22,384 nucleotides of DNA. Origin: Actinomycetes bacterium (GTDB lineage Bacteria > Actinomycetota > CALGFH01). The DNA lies in NCBI GenBank assembly GCA_030152105.1, contig JASLIH010000577.1, positions 1-22,384 of the forward strand, written 5' to 3'. Made by a program: the position numbers and the translations under genes. The notes beneath the pieces are model-generated. The model was not told where the DNA came from. It did not search any database and saw nothing but the letters and a program-made list of their open reading frames with translations. This document shows, one piece after another, positions 6,652 through 13,889 of the stretch (within the stretch, counting starts at the first letter, position 1; each line of letters starts with the position of its first letter).

Positions 6652-8198
6652 GCGCGCCGACGGGTCCGAACGGCGAGCGGCCCCGCCCCGCACCGGCGGC
6701 CCAGCCCGAACTGGCGGCGCAGGCCCGGCTGGCCGCCAAGGCGGAGGGGGCGGCACCGGGCGGCCCGGGCGCCGAAGCGGAGGCGGCGCAGGCCAGGCTG
6801 GGCGCCGAAGCGGAGGGGGCGGCGCCGGGCGGTCCGGGCGGACCAGCCGGCCCTGCGCCGCTACCTGAGATTCCGGAAGCGCTGCTGTCGGGGTACCTGG
6901 ACGCGGCGCTGGCGACCCTGCGAGCGGCCGACCAGGGGGAGCTGCCGGGGCCACTGCGCCAGTACCAGACCTGGACGCCCAAGCGGCTGCGGCATCAGCG
7001 GGTCCTGAGCCTGGTCCGGCGGACCCTCGACCTCGACCAGAGCTTTAGGAAGGCTGTGGACGAGCGGGTACTCCAGGAGGAGGAGGCGCTGGCCCGGCTG
7101 CTCCGGGCTGGCCGCCACGCCGAGGCGCTGGCCAGCGGCGAGACCCCCGAGGCGGTGGCCCGGGTCGGGCTCGCCCTCGGGGCGGAGGGGAAGGCGGCCG
7201 TGCAGGCGGCGGTCTCGGCCGCCGCGACCAGCCAGGCCAGGGCCGAGGCGGCGGCCGTGCGGTCGGCGCTGGCCGGGGCCGAGAGCGAGCTGGACGCGGC
7301 CAGGGAGCGGGCCGAGGCCGAGGCCGCCGGTACCCGGGCGGCCCGGGACGAGCTGCGGGCGGTCAAGGAGGAGCTGCGGCGGGTCGAGCGGGAGCGGCGC
7401 ACCCTGGCCGACCGGGTCGAGGGGCTGGAGCGCGAGCTCGTCCAGTCGGCGGCGGCGGTGCGGGTGGCCCGGGAGGACGCGGCAGCCGAGCAGCGCCGGC
7501 TGAGCGGCCGGGTGGCCGAGCTCCAGGCCCGGCTGGGGGAGTCCCAGCGGAACTACCGGGCGCTGCGCCGCTCCTCGGGGCAGGTCGACCCGGCGGTGGC
7601 CGAGGCGGTCGGGGCGCTGGAGCGCGACCTGGAGACCCTGCGCCGGGTGGCCGGGCTGGCCGAGGATGGCGGCAGCGGCCGCGGGAGCGGAAGCGCCGGG
7701 TCGGGTTCGGGGTCCGGGGCGGCTCGGCGGCCAGAACGGCGGAGCCCGCTCCCAGTGCCAGGGGGCCGGGGCGCCGACGACCCGGAGACGCTCGCCGCCT
7801 GGATGGCCACCGGCGGGGTGCTGGTGCTGGTCGACGGCTACAACGTGACCAAGCACCCGCAGGGCTTCGCCGACCGGGGGCTGGAGGACCAGCGCACCCT
7901 CCTCCTCGACCTGTGCCGCCGCCTGGCCCGCCGGTTCGGGGCCGAGGTCACGGTCGTGTTCGACGGCGGCACCGTCGGCCCGATCCCGACCCGCCTCCCT
8001 CTCGGCCCGGTCGAGGTCGTCTTCACCGACGCCGGCCGCACCGCCGACGACGAGATCGTGGTCCGAACCAACGCCGCCCCACCCGAGCGCCCCGTCGTCG
8101 TCGTCACCTCCGACAACGAGCTCCGCTCCCGGGTCGCCGCGCTGGGCGCCACCGTCACCCGTTCCCCCGCCCTCCTCGGCCTCGCCACCGCCCGCTAA
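6648..8198 (+). CDS. NYN-domain (YacP-like) putative RNase with long coiled coil
   Basis: The 516-residue protein starts at the ATG of an ATGA overlap. Residues 1-70 are Ala/Gly/Pro-rich and contain a 23-residue tandem duplication. Residues ~70-150 form a helical domain (PEALLSGYLDAALATLR), ~150-345 a long Ala/Glu/Arg coiled coil, and ~345-385 a Gly/Ser linker. The C-terminal NYN/PIN-like domain (~392-512) has the acidic residues expected for metal-dependent nuclease activity: D396 in VLVDGYNV, D439 in VVFDGG, D467/D468 in ADDEIV and D489 in VTSDNELR. YacP-family proteins resemble endoribonucleases (Rae1 in Bacillus cleaves mRNA on the ribosome). Actinobacterial members often carry a coiled coil in front. 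RNA is the likely substrate, unproven for this subgroup. Confidence 0.85.
   Translation: MSAPTGPNGERPRPAPAAQPELAAQARLAAKAEGAAPGGPGAEAEAAQARLGAEAEGAAPGGPGGPAGPAPLPEIPEALLSGYLDAALATLRAADQGELPGPLRQYQTWTPKRLRHQRVLSLVRRTLDLDQSFRKAVDERVLQEEEALARLLRAGRHAEALASGETPEAVARVGLALGAEGKAAVQAAVSAAATSQARAEAAAVRSALAGAESELDAARERAEAEAAGTRAARDELRAVKEELRRVERERRTLADRVEGLERELVQSAAAVRVAREDAAAEQRRLSGRVAELQARLGESQRNYRALRRSSGQVDPAVAEAVGALERDLETLRRVAGLAEDGGSGRGSGSAGSGSGSGAARRPERRSPLPVPGGRGADDPETLAAWMATGGVLVLVDGYNVTKHPQGFADRGLEDQRTLLLDLCRRLARRFGAEVTVVFDGGTVGPIPTRLPLGPVEVVFTDAGRTADDEIVVRTNAAPPERPVVVVTSDNELRSRVAALGATVTRSPALLGLATAR
6717..6854 (+). repeat. In-frame 69-bp tandem duplication inside the NYN gene
   Basis: Bases 6717-6785 and 6786-6854 are two copies of a 69-bp unit on codon boundaries. 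They encode two 23-residue segments beginning AQARLAAKAEGAAPGGPG and AQARLGAEAEGAAPGGPG. The long identical runs suggest a recent slippage duplication in a disordered leader. Confidence 0.85.
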
Positions 8199-8215
8199 CC
8201 CAAGGGCGGGACGGC

Positions 8216-8473
8216 TCAGGAGGCGCGGGCGGCGCCGTTGTGGCGGCGGTGGGCGACGACCTGGGGAGTGAGGCCGTGGCTGGTGAGGGTGTCGAAGGCG
8301 GCCTGGAGGTCGGGGTCGAGGTCGGTGGCGACGGTGGCGGGGATGGCATCGCCGCCGAGGCGGACGACCCGGGCGTTGCGTTCGGTCAGGAAGAACTCGA
8401 CCAGGCAGTCCCGGCACTCGGTGCCGCCGGGGCAGTCGTCGCAGCTGATCCGCAGTGGTTCCTCGCGTCCCAT
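8216..8473 (-). CDS. Small Cys-rich protein with N-terminal CxxC-type metal site
   Basis: The 85-residue product starts at ATG 8473, with GAGAGGGA about 8 nt upstream. Near the N-terminus it has four cysteines in ISCDDCPGGTECRDCLVEFF (C11, C14, C20, C23), likely one zinc or iron-sulfur site, followed by a hydrophobic helix and a helical remainder. Small actinobacterial proteins with a CDDC...CxDCxVxFxL pattern are familiar as uncharacterised conserved proteins. It converges with the NYN gene, whose stop lies 17 bp away, and no terminator separates them. Function unknown. Confidence 0.72.
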   Translation of the reverse strand: MGREEPLRISCDDCPGGTECRDCLVEFFLTERNARVVRLGGDAIPATVATDLDPDLQAAFDTLTSHGLTPQVVAHRRHNGAARAS

Positions 8474-8577
8474 GGTCGTGGTCCCTCTCTGTCGCCGTCG
8501 GGGTCCGGCAGGTCGAGAGCACCCTATCGGGGGGGTGTGACAACGAAGATGCGGCCGGTTTGACGGCTGTGGAGAAC

Positions 8578-8606
8578 TTGCACGCGTGATTCCACTTCGC
8601 TACCGT
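8578..8606 (+). promoter_or_regulatory. Candidate sigma-70-type promoter TTGCAC-N17-TACCGT
   Basis: TTGCAC (8578-8583), a 17-nt spacer and TACCGT (8601-8606) give an expected start near 8613. The RNA would have a ~200-nt leader holding the hairpins at 8625-8751 before reaching the peptidase ATG at 8811, or could be a separate small RNA. Confidence 0.38.
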
Positions 8607-8624
8607 GCGGCGGCCTCGTCCCCC

Positions 8625-8751
8625 GTTGCGAGAGCAACCTCTTGGACCAAGTTGCCGCAGCGACCGGAGCGACGCCGCGGGGGCCGGCCGCCCCTCGGCT
8701 GCTCCGGCCGAAGGCTACGGCCTCCGCTTCCCCCGGGTGGGGGCCGTAGCC
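8625..8751 (+). other. Hairpin-rich segment, possible structured leader or small RNA
   Basis: GTTGC-GAGA-GCAAC (8625-8638) is a hairpin with a GNRA loop. A second GTTGC at 8651-8655 can pair with the same GCAAC, giving an alternative fold around CTTGGACCAAG. Farther on, GGCTACGGCC (8713-8722) pairs perfectly with GGCCGTAGCC (8742-8751) across a 19-nt loop that itself has C- and G-runs. It matches no riboswitch class I can name. Confidence 0.4.
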
Positions 8752-8796
8752 GCCCTCTCACCGGTTGTGGGCACGCCGAAGCGCAGTCCTGGCAGA

Positions 8797-8802
8797 TACC
8801 AT
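8797..8802 (+). promoter_or_regulatory. -10 hexamer TACCAT before the anchored peptidase gene
   Basis: TACCAT ends 8 nt before the ATG at 8811. There is no Shine-Dalgarno, consistent with a leaderless or near-leaderless transcript. Confidence 0.4.
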
Positions 8803-8810
8803 GACAAGTC

Positions 8811-10391
8811 ATGGATCCAACCGACCCAGGCGGGCAGCCGCCCGTGCCCGAGCGACCCGCGCCGCCCCGGCCCGCCTGGCCGCCGCCACCGCCGGCCGCG
8901 TCATGGCCGGGCCAGCCGCCCGGGTCGGCACCGCCAGCCCCTCCCGCCCAGCCCGGCTGGGGAACCCCCCCCGGCCAGGGCGCGCCGCCCTCGGGGCCGC
9001 CGGGCTGGGGGCAGGTCACCATGCCGCCCGCGACCCAGTGGCCGCCGGCCTGGGGGACGCCCGTCCCGCCGCCGCCACCGCCGCCGAGGCGCCGGGCCGG
9101 CTGGATCGCGGCCGTGGTGGCCGGGCTGCTGGTGCTGGCCCTGGTGGCCGCCGTCCTGGTGGTGCGGTCGGGCGGCCAGGGAGGGCCGGCGCAGCGAGCG
9201 GCCGGGCGGCGGGTGGCGACCCAGGTCGCGACCAACCCGGTCGCCGACCTGCCCAAGCTGCTGGCCAAAAGGGCCAAGGCCGTGACCAACGACGACCGGA
9301 CGGCCTTCCTGGCCACCGTGGACAAGCGTCAGAAGACCTATTACAAGGCGCAGGCGACCCTGTTCGCCCGCATGCGGACGGTGCCGTTCTCGGCCTTCGC
9401 CTACCGCCTCGACCCCAGGGAGCTGCGCTCAGGGGCGAGGCTGAAGCGGCACTACCGGGCCGAGCAGGTGCAGCTGGCCCCGGTCGAGGTCAGGTACAGG
9501 TTCGAGCATCAGGATGCCAGCCCGGTGCTGGCCCGCGAGTCCTTCACCTTCGTCCTGACCGGCTCGGGCTGGCGCATCGCCGGCCCCGGCGACAGCCGGA
9601 TGCGCCGTCGCGACGACGTCGAGATCTGGGACAGCGGCCAGGTGAAGACCGTGCGCAGCGCCCGCACCCTGATCGTCCACCATCTCGGGGACGAGGTCCT
9701 GGCCCGGCGGCTGCTGCGGGTCGCGGACCGCGCCTACGCCCAGATCGGCGAAGCCTGGACCGGCCCCTGGGAGCGCAAGGCGGTGATCCTCGTCCCCCGC
9801 GACCAGTCCGAGGCCGAGCGGCTGGTCGGCGCGCGCGACCTGTCGCGGGTGGCCGCCGTCGCCTCATCCTCGGTCGAGTCGGGAGCGGCCGATTCGGTCC
9901 TTGGCAACCGGATCGTGGTCAACACCGACAACGTGGTCGGCTACAACGACCTCAACCTCCAGATCCTCGTCACCCATGAGATGACCCACGTCGCCACCCG
10001 CACCCTCGGTCCCGGAGTGCCCCTGCTGCTGGTCGAGGGGTTCGCCGACTGGGCCGCCCTGAAGCCGGTCGGCTTCTCGGTCGGGTCGACCCGGCCGGCC
10101 CTGAACCAGCGGGTCGACAGTGGCCGCTTCGACGGCCTCCTGCCGGCCGACAGTGAGTTCCGGGGCCATGACGCGGCGGTCGCCTACGACGAGGGCTCGG
10201 CGTTCTGCCTGTGGGTGGCCGACACCTTCGGCGCCGGCAAGCTCCGGGCCCTCTACCGCAAGTTCCGCGGGCCCGACCCGCCGAGCACCAGCCGGCTCGA
10301 ACGCGGCTTCAAGGACGTCCTCGGCATCTCCAGGAAGACCGCCGAGCGACGCTGGGCCGCCTGGGTCCGCGACCAGTTCCGCCGGTCTTGA
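8811..10391 (+). CDS. Membrane-anchored HExxH (gluzincin-type) metallopeptidase
   Basis: This 526-residue protein has a Pro-rich cytoplasmic N-terminus (1-92), a basic stop (PPRRR) and one transmembrane helix (~97-118), leaving about 400 residues outside the cell. The outer part has an NTF2-like-looking region (~140-265) followed by a peptidase domain: HEMTH (H389, E390, H393) supplies two zinc ligands and the catalytic Glu, and E409 in VEGFADW fits the third ligand of a gluzincin, as in peptidase-MA-like families. The late YDEGSAF and LGISRKTAERRWAAWV segments also fit that fold. The TGA overlaps or lies next to the start of the M48 peptidase gene, so two membrane peptidases are produced together. 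The substrate is unknown. Confidence 0.82.
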   Translation: MDPTDPGGQPPVPERPAPPRPAWPPPPPAASWPGQPPGSAPPAPPAQPGWGTPPGQGAPPSGPPGWGQVTMPPATQWPPAWGTPVPPPPPPPRRRAGWIAAVVAGLLVLALVAAVLVVRSGGQGGPAQRAAGRRVATQVATNPVADLPKLLAKRAKAVTNDDRTAFLATVDKRQKTYYKAQATLFARMRTVPFSAFAYRLDPRELRSGARLKRHYRAEQVQLAPVEVRYRFEHQDASPVLARESFTFVLTGSGWRIAGPGDSRMRRRDDVEIWDSGQVKTVRSARTLIVHHLGDEVLARRLLRVADRAYAQIGEAWTGPWERKAVILVPRDQSEAERLVGARDLSRVAAVASSSVESGAADSVLGNRIVVNTDNVVGYNDLNLQILVTHEMTHVATRTLGPGVPLLLVEGFADWAALKPVGFSVGSTRPALNQRVDSGRFDGLLPADSEFRGHDAAVAYDEGSAFCLWVADTFGAGKLRALYRKFRGPDPPSTSRLERGFKDVLGISRKTAERRWAAWVRDQFRRS

Positions 10392-10396
10392 TCGCC

Positions 10397-11584
10397 GTGC
10401 CCCGCCCGCCGGCGGCCGACCCGCTGGAGGCGTTCACCGAGGACGAGGTGCGGGCCTGCGTCGACTACGCCAAGCCCCGTCAGCGGTGGGGGCTGGCCGG
10501 GTACGGCACCGACCTGGTCGTGCTGGCCGCGCTCGCCCTCAGCGGCCCCGGCCGGGCGCTGGTCAGGGGGGTTGCCGGGCTGGCCGGGAGCTGGGCGCCG
10601 GGCCGGGTGGTGCTGGCCACGCTGACCGTGCTGGTCGTCCGGGCCGGGGTCGGGCTGCCGTTCTCGGTCCGGGCCTTCCGCCAGGACGCCAGGGCCGGGC
10701 TGGCCACCCAGGGGATCGGCGGGTTCCTGCGCGACTGGTCCAAGGGACGGGCGGTCGCCCTGGTCCTGACCGTCCTGCCGCTCACCGCCCTGGTCCTGGG
10801 GGCCCGCTGGGACCCGCCCGGCTGGCCGCTTGTGGCGGCGGTCGCGGCGGTCCTGCTGGTCCTCGCCCTGGCGGTCGTCGGGCCGGTGGTGATCGAGCCG
10901 CTGTTCAACCGGTTCCGCTCGCTCGGCCCGGGCCCGCTGCGGGCCCGGCTGCTGGAGCTGGCCGCGACCATGCGGGTGCCGGTGGGCGACGTGCTCGTGG
11001 CCGACGCCAGCCGCCGCACGACCAAGGTCAACGCCTACGTCTCGGGGCTGGGCCGGACCCGCCGGGTGGTCGTCTACGACACCCTGCTGGCCGCGGCCGG
11101 TCCCGGGCCGGAGGAGGGGTCGGGCGGCGGGGCCGACGAGGTCGCCCTGGTCGTCGCCCACGAGCTGGCCCACGTCCGCCACCGGGACGTGCTCTGGGGG
11201 ACCATCGGGGCCGCCGCCCTGGCCGCGGTGTCGGTGCTGGCGGCCATCGCCCTGTTCGACCTCGAGCCGGTCCAGCGGGCGCTCGGGGTGAGCGGGCTTG
11301 GCGACCCGCTGGCCACGCCCGGCCTGCTGCTCCTGGGCGCCGCCGGCAGCCTGGTGGCGGCGCCGGCGGCCAGCGCCATCAGCCGCTGGGCCGAGGCCAG
11401 GGCCGACTGGGTGTCGCTGGAGGTGACCCGCGACCCGGTCACCGCGGTCGCCGTCGAGCGGCGTCTCGCTCTGGAGAACCGGGCCGACCTGCGGCCCAAC
11501 CGGCTGCTGCTGGTGATGTTCGCCAGTCACCCGACCACCATGGCCCGGATCGCCCAGGCGTGGCTGTGGGCCGAACGCCACTAG
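10397..11584 (+). CDS. M48A (Ste24/CAAX protease-like) integral membrane metallopeptidase
   Basis: The 395-residue protein has HELAH (255-259, in VVAHELAHVRHRD) and a downstream E333 in SRWAEARADW, the third zinc ligand typical of Ste24-type M48 enzymes; SHPTTMARI near the end is another family signature. Hydrophobic segments at about 36-52, 70-88, 118-138, 142-164, 265-288 and 306-326 indicate a polytopic membrane protein. Ste24 relatives cut prenylated or misfolded membrane peptides; bacterial members act mainly in membrane quality control. GTG 10397 is chosen; a TTG at 10388 overlapping the previous stop (TTGA) would add three residues. The stop TAG forms part of a -10-like TAGAAT before the next gene. 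Confidence 0.88.
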   Translation: MPRPPAADPLEAFTEDEVRACVDYAKPRQRWGLAGYGTDLVVLAALALSGPGRALVRGVAGLAGSWAPGRVVLATLTVLVVRAGVGLPFSVRAFRQDARAGLATQGIGGFLRDWSKGRAVALVLTVLPLTALVLGARWDPPGWPLVAAVAAVLLVLALAVVGPVVIEPLFNRFRSLGPGPLRARLLELAATMRVPVGDVLVADASRRTTKVNAYVSGLGRTRRVVVYDTLLAAAGPGPEEGSGGGADEVALVVAHELAHVRHRDVLWGTIGAAALAAVSVLAAIALFDLEPVQRALGVSGLGDPLATPGLLLLGAAGSLVAAPAASAISRWAEARADWVSLEVTRDPVTAVAVERRLALENRADLRPNRLLLVMFASHPTTMARIAQAWLWAERH

Positions 11585-11587
11585 AAT
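11582..11587 (+). promoter_or_regulatory. -10 hexamer TAGAAT overlapping the M48 stop codon
   Basis: TAGAAT ends 9 nt before the GTG of the glycosyltransferase gene and uses the M48 stop codon as its first half. No Shine-Dalgarno follows. It may be an internal promoter for the sugar genes of the operon. Confidence 0.4.
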
Positions 11588-11596
11588 GCCCGGGCC

Positions 11597-12769
11597 GTGA
11601 ACCTGCTGCTCGTCACCAACGACTTCCCACCCCGGTCCGGGGGAATCCAGCAGTACTGCCACAACCTCGTGCGCCGGCTGCCTCCCGACCGGGTGGTGGT
11701 GTACGCGCCGGCCTGGCCCGGCGCCGCAGCGTTCGACGCCGCCCAGCCGTTCCGGGTCGTCCGCCACCCGGGGCGGACGATGCTGCCGACGCCCGACGTC
11801 CTGCGCCGGACGGTCGCCCTGGCCAGGGAGGTGCGGCCGGACCTGATCTGCTTCGGGGCCGCGTTCCCGCTCGGGCTGCTGGCCGGGCGCCTCACCCGGG
11901 CCACCGACGTGCCCTGTGTCGGCTTCACCCACGGGGTCGAGGTCGCCGTCGGGCGGGTGCCGCTGGCACGCAGGCTGCTGGTCCGGGTGGCCGGCGACCT
12001 GCGCCTGCTCACCGCCGTCAGCCACTGGTCGGCGGCCCGGGTCGGCAAGGCGGTGCGCGGCCGCTGCCCGGTCGAGCTGCTCCCGGCAGGGGTCGACGCC
12101 GGCGCCTACCACCCGGCGGTCGACGGGCGGCAGGTGCGCGAGCGCCACCGGCTGGGGTCGGCGCCGGTCTGCGTGTGCGTCTCCCGCCTGGTGCCCCGAA
12201 AGGGTCAGGACCGCCTGATCCAGGCCTGGCCGGAGGTGGTGGCCAGGGTGCCGGAGGCGCGGCTGCTGCTGGTCGGCGGTGGGCCGTACGCCCGGCGGCT
12301 GCGCCGGCTGGCCGCCGCCAGCCCGGTGGCCGACCGCATCCACCTGGCCGGCGAGGTGGCCTGGGAGGACCTGCCGGCCCACTACGCCGCCGGCGACGTG
12401 TTCGCCATGCCATGCCGGACCCGCTGGCTGGGGCTGGACCTGGAGGCCCTGGGGGTGGTGTTCCTGGAGGCGGCCGCGACCGGGCTGCCGGTGGTGGCCG
12501 GCCGCTCGGGCGGCGCCCCCGAGACGGTGGTCGAGGGGGAGACCGGGACGGTGGTCGACGGCCGACGGCCCGGACCGGTCGCCGCCGCCGTGGCCGGGCT
12601 GCTGGCCGATCCGGCCCGGGCCCGGGCTCTGGGGGCGGCCGGCCGGCGCCGGGTCGAGGCCGAGTTCGCCTGGAAGGCGGTCGTGGCCCGCCTCGAGCAG
12701 CTCCTGGCCGAGGCGGCCGCCGGTGGGCCCGGAGGACCAGGGAGCGCTTCCGAGGGGGCGGCCCGGTGA
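11597..12769 (+). CDS. GT4-family glycosyltransferase, PimB-like mannosyl/heptosyltransferase
   Basis: The 390-residue GT-B enzyme begins MNLLLVTNDFPPRSGGIQQY with the N-terminal acceptor-side glycine loop. The donor-binding half has the R197/K202 region (VSRLVPRKGQD) and the E-x7-E motif E283-E291 inside RWLGLDLEALGVVFLEAA, then TGLPVVAGRSGGAPETV. This last stretch closely resembles PimB, the phosphatidylinositol mannoside mannosyltransferase of mycobacteria and corynebacteria, which uses GDP-mannose. Its position directly before hddA-gmhA-gmhB, with a GTGA overlap, suggests the donor could instead be a nucleotide-heptose; that is inference. No transmembrane helix is present, so it would act at the inner membrane face. 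The C-terminal ~20 residues are Gly/Ala-rich. Confidence 0.87.
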   Translation: MNLLLVTNDFPPRSGGIQQYCHNLVRRLPPDRVVVYAPAWPGAAAFDAAQPFRVVRHPGRTMLPTPDVLRRTVALAREVRPDLICFGAAFPLGLLAGRLTRATDVPCVGFTHGVEVAVGRVPLARRLLVRVAGDLRLLTAVSHWSAARVGKAVRGRCPVELLPAGVDAGAYHPAVDGRQVRERHRLGSAPVCVCVSRLVPRKGQDRLIQAWPEVVARVPEARLLLVGGGPYARRLRRLAAASPVADRIHLAGEVAWEDLPAHYAAGDVFAMPCRTRWLGLDLEALGVVFLEAAATGLPVVAGRSGGAPETVVEGETGTVVDGRRPGPVAAAVAGLLADPARARALGAAGRRRVEAEFAWKAVVARLEQLLAEAAAGGPGGPGSASEGAAR

Positions 12770-13800
12770 GGACCTCGTGGGCGCGGGCGCCGCTGCGGAT
12801 CAGCTTCGCCGGCGGGGGGACCGACGTGCCGCCCTACCCGCAGACCCACGGGGGCGCGGTCCTGTCGGTCACCATCGACCGCTGCGCCACCGCCGCCCTG
12901 CGGCCCCGGCGCGACGGCGACTACCACGTGGAGTCCCATGATCTGCGGTCGCGGGCCGCCTTCGCGCCCGACGAGCTCGGCTTCAACGGCCACCTCGACC
13001 TGGTCAAGGCGGTCCTGCGCGACCTGGCGGCGCGCCGGCCGGGGCGAGGCCTCGACCTCACCCTGGCCACCGACGCCCCGCCCGGGTCGGGCCTGGGGTC
13101 GTCGTCGGCGCTGGTGGTGGCCATGCTGGCCGCCGTCGGCCAGGCCACCGGCCGGCGCTGGTCCCCGGCCGAGCTGGCCCGCACCGCCTACCAGGTCGAG
13201 CGGGTCGACCTCAAGATCGAGGGCGGCATGCAGGACCAGTACGCCGCCGCCTACGGCGGGCTCAACTTCATCGAGTTCGCCGGCGACGACCAGGTCGAGG
13301 TCCGCCCCCTGCCGGTCGCGGCCGAGGTCCTGGAGGCGCTGGAGCGCTCGCTGCTGCTCGCCTGGTCGGGGGACAGCCGCACCGACGACGGCATCCTGCG
13401 CCGCCAGGTCGACGGGGTCCTGTGTGGGTCCGAGCGCAGCCTGGCCAGCCTTGGCGGGCTCAAGGCGCTGGCCGAGGCGATGCGCGACGCCCTGCTGGCC
13501 GGCGACCTGGCCACCTTCGCCGAGGGACTGCGCCAGGGCTGGGAGCACAAGCGCCGGCTCGCCACCGGGATCGCCACCCCGCGCCTGGAGGAGCTGTACG
13601 AGGTCGGCCGGGCCGCCGGGGCGGCCGGGGGCAAGGTCCTCGGCGCCGGCGGCGGCGGGTTCATGCTGTTCGCCGGGCCGCCGGAGCGGCGGGCCCGGAT
13701 GGTGGCCGCCCTCGAGGGCGCCGGCGCCCCCTGCTCCCCGGTCCACTTCGACCTGCGGGGAGCCCTGGACGGCGACCAGCGAGCCGGGAGGAGACCATGA
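12766..13800 (+). CDS. hddA: D-glycero-D-manno-heptose 7-phosphate kinase (GHMP family), HddA
   Basis: The 344-residue protein starts at GTG 12766, overlapping the previous stop (GTGA), with GAGGGGG 7 nt upstream. It opens ARAPLRISFAGGGTDVPPY, the hallmark of HddA-type sugar kinases, and has the GHMP ATP loop PPGSGLGSSSA (105-115), GGMQDQYAAAYGG (153-165) and the C-terminal KVLGAGGGGFMLF. HddA phosphorylates heptose 7-phosphate at C1, giving the alpha-1,7-bisphosphate of the GDP-heptose route. gmhA and gmhB, the steps before and after, follow immediately. The TGA overlaps the ATG of a micro-ORF (ATGA). Confidence 0.9.
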   Translation: MRTSWARAPLRISFAGGGTDVPPYPQTHGGAVLSVTIDRCATAALRPRRDGDYHVESHDLRSRAAFAPDELGFNGHLDLVKAVLRDLAARRPGRGLDLTLATDAPPGSGLGSSSALVVAMLAAVGQATGRRWSPAELARTAYQVERVDLKIEGGMQDQYAAAYGGLNFIEFAGDDQVEVRPLPVAAEVLEALERSLLLAWSGDSRTDDGILRRQVDGVLCGSERSLASLGGLKALAEAMRDALLAGDLATFAEGLRQGWEHKRRLATGIATPRLEELYEVGRAAGAAGGKVLGAGGGGFMLFAGPPERRARMVAALEGAGAPCSPVHFDLRGALDGDQRAGRRP

Positions 13801-13889
13801 GCACGGAGGGGTTCGGCCGAGGGTCCGGGGCACCCCGGCGGGGTGCCCCGGGTGGATCAGGCAGATCTCCAGAGGGGGTGCCCCGATGA
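13797..13889 (+). CDS. Putative 30-residue micro-ORF between hddA and gmhA
   Basis: ATG 13797 overlaps the hddA stop (ATGA) and has a strong Shine-Dalgarno, GGGAGGAG (13786-13793). The frame runs 30 codons to a TGA that itself overlaps the gmhA ATG (ATGA at 13886). The peptide is Gly/Arg/Pro/Ser-rich (for example GAPRRGAPGGSGR), with no hydrophobic segment, so it looks more like a translated leader than a folded protein. Because it couples both neighbours and its RNA can form alternative hairpins involving the gmhA start, its translation may set gmhA expression. It could also simply be spacer DNA in which the frame happens to be open. Confidence 0.5.
   Translation: MSTEGFGRGSGAPRRGAPGGSGRSPEGVPR
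13825..13885 (+). promoter_or_regulatory. Mutually exclusive hairpins covering the gmhA ribosome-binding site
   Basis: Arm 1 CCGGGGCACCCC (13825-13836) is perfectly complementary to arm 2 GGGGTGCCCCGG (13840-13851), giving a 12-bp stem with a 3-nt loop. The first 11 bases of arm 2 recur exactly at 13875-13885 (GGGGTGCCCCG), overlapping the gmhA Shine-Dalgarno and ending one base before its ATG. Arm 1 can therefore either form the local hairpin or sequester the gmhA start. Ribosomes on the micro-ORF would pass through all three arms. Confidence 0.6.

Larger units (their letters stand above)
8474..8810. other. Divergent intergenic region with promoter candidate and hairpins
   Basis: This 337-bp gap separates two divergent genes and has no convincing CDS; frames crossing it are shadows. 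It holds a TTGCAC-N17-TACCGT promoter candidate, several inverted repeats between 8625 and 8751, and a TACCAT just before the next ATG, each listed separately. Confidence 0.6.

Noticed and set aside
8620..8700. tRNA-like hairpins around GTTGCGAGAGCAAC
   Set aside because: No T-loop consensus, acceptor stem or cloverleaf could be built.
10120..12765. Very long plus-strand open frame continuous with hddA
   Set aside because: It lies across the M48 and GT4 genes in another frame and reads as Gly/Arg/Pro-rich shadow. The real hddA start is the GTG at 12766.
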